Below are positions 26,601 to 37,700 of a stretch of DNA of 64,000 nucleotides, piece after piece. Within the stretch, counting starts at the first letter, position 1. Every line of letters begins with the position of its first letter. The DNA comes from Marthasterias glacialis (taxonomy: Eukaryota > Echinodermata > Asteroidea > Forcipulatida > Asteriidae). A program made the translations under genes and the position numbers. The notes under the pieces were generated by a model that saw only the letters and a program-made list of their open reading frames with translations, searched no databases and was not told the origin of the DNA. The stretch lies in NCBI GenBank assembly GCA_911728455.2, contig OU452231.1, forward strand, positions 17,875,838-17,939,837, read 5' to 3'.

Positions 26601-26845
26601 GCTGGTTGATAGTTGGGTCGTGCAATAGTGGCACGGCAGTAAAATGCCGCGCAACGCAGTTTATAGCATACACATAATATTATGGACTGGCAATGAGGGC
26701 ACTAGATCACGTCTATGCCCCCGAGGGACTGTGAGTGACCACATGATGAGGGTCCTATTTCCGAGGCCGAAGGCGTCCAGCGTCCAGCGTTCACAGCGTC
26801 ATGCGATTATCATTGCATTCGCATCGCGACCAACTATAAACTAGC

Positions 26846-26994
26846 CTAAAAGCCACCCACTCGTCACCATTACCCGACGACTGTTTCTGTGGCACAAAAC
26901 GATCATGTACCCGTACACAATGCGTGCGCCGGTCAAAGGTGATCTTTCGTGGCACGAATTTGTTTGTCGTGCGTTGACGAGTGGGCGTCTTTAA
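26846..26994. mobile_element. Short foldback MITE, GC-rich
   Basis: The inverted arms share cccactcgtca, cgac and gtgccac/gtggcac over roughly 55 bp each. The whole element is about 149 bp. Confidence 0.6.
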
Positions 26995-27879
26995 CAGTCC
27001 TCCTCAATAAACCTCTTGCAAGACTCCTCGTGGGGAGTATAAACTGGAGATGAAGTGATGGTGCACTTTTATTCATTGTTCAAAGAATGTTTGCAATACT
27101 GCTGACTCTATATCAACTGTGGTCTGAGGGAGATTAATCCACATAATGATGATCACTCAGAGAAGATTGTCTCATTTCGTCTTGGTTGGACCATTGTTTT
27201 CCCTATCAGCGCCGTAGCCAAGGGAATGGGGCCGGGGACACGTACCCCAACAAATTTCCAGTGCCCACCCCAGGTGCCTCCCCCATTAAAAAAAAGTTGC
27301 AGATACGTGTAATTCATTAAAAACCATGGTACTTGCCCCCTCCTCCCCCCCACCAATGAAAAGCAATGCCTCCCCCCATGTGACCCCTAGTAAACAATCC
27401 GGCTACGCTGCTTTTCCCTATCTAGCTGGCTGTTCAATATCTTATCTGTATAGAATTAGACGCAAGTGTTGTTCCATATTCTTTATATCATGGAGATTAA
27501 TTCAAGTTCTTTTGATCATGGCCGAAACATGATCATGTTTGCTTCTTGCCCTCGACAAACGGCTCGCCGGACCTTTTCAAGATGTTTCATGTTTTTCTTT
27601 AGTAACATCAGGGTGTGCCAGTCCAGGCTAGGTAACCAAGACTATAGGTAAAACTTGTACAACTCTATAGTTCAACCTTTAATAAAAGAGCTACTTGAAA
27701 GAGAACAATGAAGAAGTAATTGCTGAAATTCATTTATAATGAATACAGGCACTTACAAAACGTGTACTATCGACATTCTTTGTGGCTAGTAATAATGTTT
27801 ACGACATTTTTCTACACCAGTAAAACATCTCCTCCTGCATCTGTGGCCCCATGACCAGGTCAACTGGAAACACTAGAAT

Positions 27880-28269
27880 TTGAATTCAGCCTACAACTCG
27901 TTCGTGTTTAGGGGTCTCAATTCGCTATACCAAACAACAACAAAACCAAGTATTGTAAACAGCACAATGATATGCAATAACATCACAGGGTCCTTTACCT
28001 TTAGGGGGCAATACCTTGCGGGCGTTTACGTGTTTACAGTCGGCTGGCGCAGGGCGCAACTGACACCGCGGAGTTTGTGGGTGGGTCTGCCAGCTCAATA
28101 TGTACAGGAGACTTGTTTACGGGAAACTGTCGGGGTTTATATCCTCGACAATCAAAGGAACTACACTTGGCCCTGGAGTCCTGTTTCGGAAATTCCATCC
28201 GGGCGAGAAGTTTCTCTCATCTACAAAAGTGGCGGGAAACATAATCTTGAACTTCGAAACTTTATTTGA
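27880..28269 (+). other. Unassigned open frame, 129 codons
   Basis: An open frame of 129 codons that begins with TTG; the first ATG is 29 codons in. It has many Tyr, Trp and Arg residues and recognises no family. It lies in unique-looking, moderately GC-rich sequence about 2.6 kb before foxi. No splice or promoter evidence supports it. Confidence 0.12.
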
Positions 28270-30551
28270 AATTGTTCGATTGGGTAAAATTGAGGGGAAG
28301 GTTCGATTTCATTATGCCAGGAACTCTGTTGTTCTCTCGGTATTGAAGTTACACTGATCAGCAAAATCGTCCAGGACCCCTTTAGGACCCTTTTTCTTAG
28401 AGAAGTGTTTCTGGAAATAGGAAAAAGCATTAACTGTATCGGTATTTTTAATGTGATTTTTTCAGGCCAAGACCTTTCAAAGTGAGTTGTAGTGTTCCCA
28501 TGTTTATCTGGCCCTAAGCATGTAAGAATGGTACAACGCGGTATGCAGAGAGCCACGGAATCGGACCTACATTATTGACGGAACCAAGCGATTCATTTTT
28601 GTATGTACACTCTAACATTAAACACATACTATGCATGCCCCGTAATCATATTCGGTGCCAGGGGACAGTTAAGTCGTCCGTGGACCGTCTAATGCTCAAA
28701 CTGGCGTGCAGGCAAATAATTATTACCTAACCGTTAGAGATAACTGAATCAAACTGTCTGCAAACTGACACTGTCACCTCATCCCAACTCAACTCAACCT
28801 CCCCAATGTTACCCCATGTACTATTTACAATCCCCCATCACAAATCTCTTCAAGTTAAACGTAAACTAACAACATGCCCCGTATCGATTCATTCCCCTAG
28901 CAAATAGACCGGCAGACGTTTTATTGTGGGTACCAAAGGGATAATTATGTTTAGTGCAAATACAGACCTAGATTGCGGCATCTGAGTTTGAACAAACCAT
29001 GACAAACACAACAATCTTTGTAATTAATACAAGTTTGTACGAAACAGTGGTTTGGGGTCCATGCTATCCGGTTGCGAGCCCGCGCTATACTGTTTCGGTC
29101 ATGCACACGGAACCGGCGTAATGCATACCAGCACGGACGCCAGGCAGACCCACCTTCTGCAACTGGATATGGGCCCGGGTCTCTGTGAGACTTGGCTTAG
29201 GCTAAAGGCTCCTCAAGGAAGCCACACCCGAAACGGAACCAAAGTCAAATCTGAAAAAGTCCTTAAATTAGACAGCGAGATTATAGATTCCCATATAACT
29301 ATGTCGGAACGAAGATCAGCATTAATAAAAAGCCAGGCGTGGACCCGTGGATGGGGCTCAATCCATCTTTATCTGTTGCTGCCAGTTAATTAAGCCATGT
29401 AATTAAGGGAAACTTCATTCCAGCCAAAACTTGTTTGCTACACACGAGCATGTGGTCCTCCGACCTCTACCGTGATATTGAAATAGTAGGTCTTAGGCTT
29501 AACCTATTTACACTAATCCCACAATAAACTGCCTTTCAAAGCGATACAAATTTTAATAGAAATAAGACTAAAAAATGTTTAGCCTTTGAGAAAGACTCTA
29601 CTGGGGTCGAAACGTGAGGCCATTAACAATTTTTTGTGCAGGTCCTTTTGGTTGGTTGTAAGCAGTTTGCCGATCTAATTTTATTTTTACCAGAGATAAA
29701 ACTCGATGAGAGAACAGCTTTTTATGGCGTTTTATTGGCCATCCTCTCAAAATGTGGTTTTGTTGGTTCATAATATGACACCATTGCTGGTGTTATTTCG
29801 GAATTATGTTTGCTTTATGAGTGTGGACATTCCTCTTTTGAGCAATGAACTGGTTTATAATGTTAAAATGTAACATTTTGCCCTACTTTTTAGGCTAATA
29901 AATGTTTATGTGCTAGTTATTTCACTACATACTACAGGGTATTAAACTCCTAAAGGCCTAAGTCTTTGGCCGACACACGTTGGCAAGCAGAAGCTCAATT
30001 CATAAAAAGGTCGGAAATCACTTCAAATGTAGAATTCAAACTCATGGTACTGCACTGAAAACAAATCCCCTAAATATAGTATGAGAAATTTGTTTCCTTT
30101 GTGACCTAAGAAGGGATTTTATTTTTTATGTTGAAAATCCCTGAAATATATCTTGGACCACAATTTACTTCTTGTAATCAGACTAAATAGAACACCCGTA
30201 GACGTTTTAAATCAAAATTAACATCTTGAAATCAGACTACAAGTTTTATGACAACTGTCTTTGATAAATGTATTAATTCAACCGTCAGTGCCCCAAGTTA
30301 CGACCTTGCGACAATCACAAGATAGCATTTCTTTTCGCCACAACTGCAATCATGAGCTACAATAAATACTCACAATTTCTTTGCCGTTTTCAGACTGTGT
30401 TGAATCATTAGGCATTTTTATCTTGGTTTAAATATTGTTGTGTATCGCTACACATAACTATTATCACAATACAAACATTTGGCGGGAATACGTTGTTAAT
30501 GTACAAATACTATAATCTTTGCCGTCGTTTGCAAGCCGTGAAAACGGACAG

Positions 30552-30634
30552 TGACGTATCCACGAACGAGCGAACTTCATTGGTCAGAAAGTATGCATTG
30601 AAAAACTTCTGTAAACTTACAGAAATCCGATTGG
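30552..30634 (+). promoter_or_regulatory. FoxI proximal promoter elements
   Basis: Two inverted CCAAT boxes (ATTGG at 30579-30583 and 30630-30634) lie 51 bp apart. A CRE-like tgacgta sits at 30552-30558. They lie 210-290 bases before the foxi ATG, in a region less AT-rich than its surroundings. Motif matches only; the transcription start is unknown. Confidence 0.4.
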
Positions 30635-30843
30635 CCGCTTAAAGTGGTTTATGTTGGACAGTGGTTTGTTTCAGTAATGAATGCAGAGCTACGGTTAATT
30701 AGGTTTGCATTCCACAAGGAAAACCTTGATGTGACAACATTACAGAATTACCCACTCAGGCTGTAAAAGCAAAGTTTTTGGTTCTCCATCTTTGGTATCG
30801 ATCTTGATGAAGTCGGTGTAATAAGTAAACTTGCAAGTCAAGT

Positions 30844-31995
30844 ATGCACCCGGCATTCCATAACATGTACCCATCACCAGTAGGTATGCAGCAACAGGCG
30901 GTGGCTCCGGGTTATCTAGCTAATCCTGCAGGAGCCTTTGACTACACCATGACGTCTTCCTACCATCGAGGCCGTCCGTCGATGTGGCTTGGGGGAACCA
31001 GCCCTGCCGCCTTCGCGACCAACGTGTCCACGGCCTACAGTCTTGGGACACCTCCCCCACCCCCACCGTACATGACACCCCCGGTATGTGGCGGTGGCTT
31101 CCCGCACCCAACACCACACAGCCCGGTCAGCGCAGCACACTGCCACTACCCAGCTGCTTTCCCATCAACGGACTTTGGTTGGTTGTCCCTCTCGGCCCAA
31201 CATGAACTCTACAGGATGGTTAGACCGCCATATTCCTACTCGGCCCTGATTGCGATGTCAATCCAGACCGCCCGAGATCGGAAGATCACCCTCAGTGGCA
31301 TCTACAAATATGTTGCTGAAAACTTCCCCTTCTACAAGAAGTCAAAAGCCGGCTGGCAGAATTCCATCCGACACAACCTGTCGCTAAATGATTGTTTCAT
31401 CAAGGTAGCTCGGGCTGACAGCGACCCGGGCAAGGGACATTATTGGACCCTTGATCCCAACTGCGAGAAGATGTTCGACAATGGGAACTTCCGCAGAAAA
31501 CGCAAACGCCGGCAACTTAACAGCAGTGTAAAGACTGAAAACTCGGAGCTGCTCCACACGGATTTCAAAGTTGAGTCGAATGATAGCATCCTTTCACCCT
31601 CAACGTTGCCTGTCACTCTGCCGTCTAATGGAGCAACATCTCCGGGATACTCCTTTCCGACACTCCCTGGCCACCAAGGGCAGAATGCCAACTCACTCCC
31701 CGAACAAAAGCCATGCCTTTTCCAGTCGTCCCAGAATGAAACCATTCTTGCTTCTTTCACCGCTTTTGCCAACAAACAGTTTGCCGAATTCAGACAGGGT
31801 GGGAGGGTTCCAAGCGCCACGCCTAGCCCGGCAGAAAGTACTGCGATTCCGGGTGGATTTAAATCAGCGTGCGTTGGGACCATATCTCCCCAGGACGAAG
31901 GCTTGGAACAAGGGCAGAGAAATCGAGGTGCGTCTCGGTATGGGTTCAGCGTTCGGAGTTTGCTTGCCTACCCACATCAGGAGATTGCTGAGTGA
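30844..31995 (+). CDS. foxi: Forkhead box I transcription factor
   Basis: A single uninterrupted frame of 383 codons. The forkhead DNA-binding domain covers residues 126-220, starting [13 protein letters not shown]. The recognition helix NSIRHNLS lies at 173-180. The FoxI signature [20 protein letters not shown] follows at 203-222 and ends in a basic nuclear-localisation cluster. The C-terminal [10 protein letters not shown] (368-377) matches the FSVNSLIYP end of vertebrate FOXI1, which supports the FoxI assignment. The N-terminal 120 residues are rich in Pro, Tyr, Ala and Gly, with a six-proline run near residue 70. FoxI proteins are nuclear regulators; in vertebrates they act in ectodermal and ionocyte fates. 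That role is family knowledge, not visible here. The ATG at 30844 is the first in frame after the promoter-like region. No intron is needed, whereas human FOXI1 has two coding exons. Confidence 0.95.
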   Translation: MHPAFHNMYPSPVGMQQQAVAPGYLANPAGAFDYTMTSSYHRGRPSMWLGGTSPAAFATNVSTAYSLGTPPPPPPYMTPPVCGGGFPHPTPHSPVSAAHCHYPAAFPSTDFGWLSLSAQHELYRMVRPPYSYSALIAMSIQTARDRKITLSGIYKYVAENFPFYKKSKAGWQNSIRHNLSLNDCFIKVARADSDPGKGHYWTLDPNCEKMFDNGNFRRKRKRRQLNSSVKTENSELLHTDFKVESNDSILSPSTLPVTLPSNGATSPGYSFPTLPGHQGQNANSLPEQKPCLFQSSQNETILASFTAFANKQFAEFRQGGRVPSATPSPAESTAIPGGFKSACVGTISPQDEGLEQGQRNRGASRYGFSVRSLLAYPHQEIAE

Positions 31996-32802
31996 AGTGA
32001 CAGAATGTACCCCAAGTAGGGGCGATCTTGAAAGAAAAACTAAATTACCCTTGTGTCGGTTTTCCACCATTTGCGGATGGATTCGCACATTTTTTGTGTC
32101 TTTTCTTTGAAAAAAACCTGGGAAAATACTGTGAAGATTCTGTTTTTTCATAACATCAAGATTAGTAAACGATACATGTAAAAACGTTATACATACATGG
32201 TGTAACGATTTTGAACTTGTGTCAAGCACAACTTCCTTTGAGTAGAATCTGCATTCTGTCTTAAAAATTGGAAACATAAAGAGGCAAAAGCAGCAACATT
32301 TTGACCATTGAAAAAGGGGACAATTATTACCATTGAATACAAGAGCTGACCTACACTGGCTTTCATATACTTTTTAGGCTATTAGATAACAATTATACTG
32401 ATTTTCTGATGGTAAAAAGAAATCAGATCAAAATTTAGGGAATATTTTACCTAAAAAAGGAAAAATTCTAGAGAAATCTGTAGTTATCTACAGATAAAGA
32501 AAACAGTAAATCTCTACATCACAGCAAATGGAAAACTAAGGTTTTGACACAATGAAGCGGTCTGCCCAATCTTGTTATTTTCTCCTTTACTACCTTTATA
32601 CAAAGTTTGCAGGCAAGGAGAGTATTTTGGAGAACATTTTGAAATCGAGGGGGGGAGGGACTGGAAAAATTAAAAGTCTGAAAAAAGGGAAGCGTAGATA
32701 TTCGAGTATGCTTTTTAGTGTTCTTTATCAAGTGTGAGAATTTGTTATCTGATTTATCAACTTTTAAAATTAAAACACATAGATAACAATACTTCTTTAC
32801 AA

Positions 32803-32808
32803 AATAAA
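32803..32808 (+). other. Polyadenylation signal of foxi
   Basis: First AATAAA downstream of the foxi stop codon, which implies a 3' UTR of about 0.8 kb. Several overlapping AATAAA words follow at 32825-32840. Confidence 0.4.
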
Positions 32809-33859
32809 GAAACTATCGCCATCAATTGTACAAAATAAAATAAAAAAATAGTTTCGCTTTTGGGAACCAACTAAACATCAAATTGCATGCTTTTTATTTG
32901 CTACTAATGAAGTGATTTACTTCTGTTTTTAAAGCACACGGCCAACAAAACATTGATAAGTGTTAAAGACCAATATCCGCACTTCATCTAACCCACTATA
33001 GATGAAATAATAAACCTGTGATAGGTTAAGCTCAATCGATCCATGGAGTCACAAGAAAATAGTGAAGAAACCAATGATCAAAACTAATTGTTTCACTCAT
33101 TCCTGAAGGCAAAATTATTTCAGTGAAGTTTTCCACCACGACCATCTTTATACCATGTAAGTAATGTGCAAATCTGCACTAATTTCAATTTTACCATTGT
33201 TATGCGCCACCTTTTAAAATGTCTTTACAAAAAACGACAATTTTATTTCATGTATCGGTAATATTTTGTAGAAATTAATCATATAAATAAGAATCGATAC
33301 ACATCCTGTGCAAAGTTTAGTCTCATCGTTTCTATGTTTATTCAGTTTTAATTATTCACTTAATTCTACAAAGCAACTACACGTAAGAATAATCAATTCA
33401 GTCATTCAGAATAATCAAAGAATACAATTTTGATTTTTTTTTGTGGGTGGACCAAAAGAAAAACAGAAAATCGAAACTCAGTTTTCAATTAAGAGGGAAT
33501 AATTGTTAAAAAAGGGAAAAATACAGACTCTCTTCCAGGTCGGCTGTTCCACTGTTATTGATCAACCTCTGTCCCGTTAAGGAAATGGCGTGAATTTCCT
33601 CTTCCATTTCAGTTTGAAGGATGCCAGCTGAAAGCCATTAAAAATTCCTCAGCTGGGAGAACATTGGTCTACAAAATATGCTTCATGTGAGGCATTACTT
33701 TGTTCTTCTATGTATAGGGTATATTAAATACTTTGTCGATATAAAAAAAAAACCACGAAATTTAGGGTGGGTGGGTCAAAAAAGATTTGACAAAATATTG
33801 ACATTTTTGAAACACTGATTATTCTTAACGGCTCCTAAACTGTTATTCTTGGTTAAAGC

Positions 33860-34075
33860 TGTGTACAATATTGTTTTTTGACACTTCAAAATACAAAACT
33901 GAATGCTGATTATACCAGGGGTGAGAATCATTGTTGACAAAAAGGTCTGAAATTAGGATCCACATTTTAGGAGGTATGTTAAAATGATGGCATATCCACC
34001 TTTTAGTAACCCCAGGAGTTATAGATTTCAAGAAGCTTTTGGGAACATAGTCCACAATTGCTGAGGTCAAATGTT
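33860..34075 (+). repeat. Dispersed repeat C copy
   Basis: Contains aaaaaggtctgaaattagg, aaatgatggcatatccacc and ttcaagaagcttttgggaac. It lies just beyond the NCAPG 3' end. Confidence 0.65.
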
Positions 34076-34445
34076 GATAAATGTGCTCACAACTTTCAGC
34101 CAATCGTAGGTCTTTCTTGGACCTTTTTATTCAGGGCACTGTTTGAGCTTGGGACGTCATTTACAAGGGGTATATTGTTTTAATTATTTCAGTCTAATAC
34201 ATGTTTCTGCATTTAAGCATTACACATGCACCAAAGCTGTAGGAAAATACAAAATAAGTGAAAGTCATTTTCTTGAGAACTATTTGCTATTTTTGTTTTG
34301 ATACTTTTCTGTAAAAAGAGAGGATTGAAATGGGTGAGCTAAATACTAAAAACCACTAATGTACCGTCCCTTTTTTTAAACAGAATCTAAAAATGCAACG
34401 CTCCATGGCAAAACCAGGCACTTCCTGCCAAAACTCAAAAGTGGG

Positions 34446-34451
34446 TTTATT
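34446..34451 (-). other. Polyadenylation signal of NCAPG
   Basis: Minus-strand AATAAA about 335 bases after the NCAPG stop. The 3' UTR between them includes two imperfect copies of a roughly 70-bp unit (34663-34785). Confidence 0.35.
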
Positions 34452-34785
34452 TGCTCATCAAATAGATGAAAATAAGAGCTTTCCAGTGAAACCTCATTGG
34501 CATCACAAATGAAGTCAAATGCATTGGTGTTTCAAAAAAAACTTTACACACAAACTAAAAACCCTTCCACAAAGTTTCTTTGTTTTTTTCACACGCTTAA
34601 ATGACAGCTGTGGAAGACATTTAAAAAAAAAATATCTAACTACATATGAAAGGCTTTGATCCTAGTAGATAAATGTTTTGGGAAACTCTGTGGTGATCTT
34701 GTTTTTGAAGGTCTAAAATTCTACCAACAAGTAGATAAATGTTTGGGAAAACTCTGGAGTGAACTTGTTTTGAAAGGCCTTGGGA

Positions 34786-37700
34786 TCACGCACTCTCATC
34801 GGTGTTCAGAGGTGCAAGCACAGATCTGTTTCTTTGACTGGATCTAAAAAGAGGAAAAAGATTCCATAAAATTAATACTTTTATAACCATCTAGTCCAAC
34901 ATACAGATAGGGTGCTCTGAAAGTGCCATACCACTTACCTAAAAAACAAGATAAGTTATTGCCACCAAGTAGACTTACTGAAACTAAGATGTCAACTTGT
35001 CCTGATAAAAACTGATCTCAACAAGACGATTTTCTGAACCAAAGAATTTAACTTACTGTGATAATTTATCTCACCAAGACACTTAAATGAATCAGAGAAG
35101 GTAAGTCTACTTCTTAGGTTCAATAAGTCGTCTTGGCAAGAAAAATGTATGACAAGTTGCCTTATTCCGTAAAATAAGTTAATTTGGTGTGATCAATACA
35201 AGTCAACTACTTGGGGTTCAACAGATTGTTTTGGCAAGGTAATTGTCAAGACAAGACAACTTGTTCAATAAAACAAGGTTGACCTTATGATCTTACAAGA
35301 TAAATTATCTTGTTTTCTGAAACTCTGTATAAAGGTTGAAGTAATACCATAGTGTCAACGTGATACCATCATGTTAAAGTAACACCATCGTATTAAAGAA
35401 ACACCATAGTCTTAAAGTGTCATTGTAGTGTTAAAGTTACACCATAGTTTTAAAGTAACACCATAGTTCTCAATCTTACAGGGTTTTCCTTTGTAGAATA
35501 TTTATTTTAAAACATTTATTGTAAATTAAAATAAGAACGCTTGGCACTGACCGTGATTTACTCGCCCTGATCTCGGACTCAGACTCGCTGTCACTCAACA
35601 GGGCGGCCATCTTGACCATTGAGCGTTGCTTTGACCTTTGTGTGCGACGAGGCACAACCGCAGGACTTTCAAACACACTGTTTTCTGTATCTCTGTGGAA
35701 TAATTACATACAATAGCGTGAGTTATTCCACCAACTTTAACACGGTGGTATAATTTTGGTTTTGCAGACATGATTTTTCACCCTTTTTAAAAAACAGGTT
35801 ACTTATTCCTGATTTGTTAAACTAGAAACAGTGGCGTGCTTGTACAAATGCAGCAGTGCACAACCACACTCATGTACACTTTTTGTTACACAGACACGAA
35901 ATGAATAGATAAATATTAAGCAAATATTTGCAGATTTTGTATTTGACAACCTGAAAACAAGAAATACCTTTTATTCTTTATAGACACAGTGCTGAATACT
36001 TGATTTATAATCAGTTTAGATAACTGTTACATATGTGGTTTTTAAGCTGTTATTCATAACATGGACACCATGTGTACCAATGATTGTGGCTGTGCACAGC
36101 AATATTTCACCATAAAAAAAGGAACATTTTATTGAGTACAAAGACTGACCTACATAATTTATTGGCTTTTTGGGGCTATTCTAAAATAACAAGCTTTACT
36201 TATTTTTTTAGGGCAAAAGAAATCAAAAATTAGATTAAAAATAGCAGGAGTATCATCCCTGGTATAGTCTCAATTTGTAACGAAATAAGAAATAATTTTT
36301 AATTTAAATTGTTCCCTCAACCTCTGTAACTTTTTAAAACTCAAGTTATCATTGCAAAATGAAAACTAAGGTTAAAGTTGAATGGCTTCTGACTGGCACC
36401 CCCGGACAAAGATATTGACAAAATAGGGGGACATCAGGGCTAGCCATCTCAGTTGGAAGAGCGCCTGCACCTTAATCTGGAGGTTGCAGGTTCAAATCCT
36501 GTTCTAGTCAATTTTTCTTTGCCTCGTTCACTCCAAAAACAAAATGAAAACTACTGTTTATTACTATGTAAAAATTGCATTCAAAACAAATGTTTTTGTT
36601 AGTAACAAAATAGAACATCCAATCAGCAATATTTTGACATGTAAATGAAAGAAAATGCTGGTTACAGAAAAAATGTAGTGATCATGCTAAGAACATAACA
36701 TTGAGTAAATCATAATACATTTGACTGCCCCCCCCCAAAAAAAAAAAAAAAAAAAAAAAAAAGCAGGAAAAAAGGACAATGTATGTTTGATACCATACTT
36801 TATTATTAAATCCAACGTTTATTTTTTCAGACTGTAACTTACTCATCTAGAGTGGCTGTATGTTGAATTCTGGTTGACTTCCCCGTTTCTGTGTCAGGGA
36901 GAAGAAAAAAGGGAACAAATTTGACTATTTACAAACATTGAGAAGTTTAACTCTATAAAGTCACAGCCATCTGGGTCACGTACCACGTATCCACATCTTT
37001 ATAATGGTGGTGAATAAAATGCACCAGACCAGGGCTCAACTTTCAAGAAAAATCCACTCGGCCACACTTCTTGCAGGTCAGGACCTTCACTGGACCAAAA
37101 CAAGACCACATAAGACACTTAACCATAGTTGCTTCTCTTAACCCAGATGTACAAATGGGATCCCGAGAGGGCTGAGACAGTATTGTGTTGGATTAACCCC
37201 TAGCTCTAATACAAGCAGCTTGAGGTTGTATGATCCCCAGGGAGTTGAGAAAGTTTGAGGAATGGTCTAAGTATTCTTGATGAACAGGGATTATAATGCT
37301 GTAAAGTACTTTGATCTAACTACTAAGCTATGTGTGCTGTGTAAGAACCGAGTATTCTTTTACTTCAACCTACCATTCTCCCCATTGTCCACATTGGTCT
37401 GGTTGAGGCTGGATGGTGAAGCATTACCGGTAACTGCAGGGACACGTTCAGTCACAGAGGGCCTTGTGGTACCACCCTGCCCACCAGCAGGCTGTGTGGA
37501 AGAGGTTATATCAGATCAAAGTATATATCACTCAGTTTGTTCAATTCAATTAAATTAAATTAAACTCAATATGACATTTATTTCATACACTCAATGTCAA
37601 AACACAACATTACAATAAAGAACAGATCAACAATAAAGTTAGAGTACAAAAAAGGTAATGAGAACATTGTTGATTTGTTAATGAGATCACAAGATTTTTA

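Larger units (their letters stand above)
22000..30500. other. Long gene-poor stretch upstream of foxi
   Basis: Contains the two tandem arrays at 25.3 and 26.2 kb, the foldback at 26846 and an unassigned open frame at 27880. From 22.2 to 25.2 kb nothing was recognised beyond repeated cttcaagaaaat words (24290-24400) and a short acacac run (24598). A block near 29270-29410 is unusually free of repeats. Confidence 0.4.
32000..34445. other. foxi 3' UTR and convergent intergenic gap
   Basis: Between the foxi stop and the NCAPG poly(A) signal the sequence is AT-rich, with a repeat relative at 33020-33230 and repeat C at 33860. The two genes converge here. Confidence 0.5.

Noticed and set aside
29052..29393. 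113-codon open frame upstream of foxi
   Set aside because: Low-complexity composition with no recognised domain or splice support. The 3' part looks more like non-coding regulatory DNA.
31440..31883. 147-codon minus-strand frame antisense to foxi
   Set aside because: A shadow of the FoxI coding sequence; it has no features of its own.
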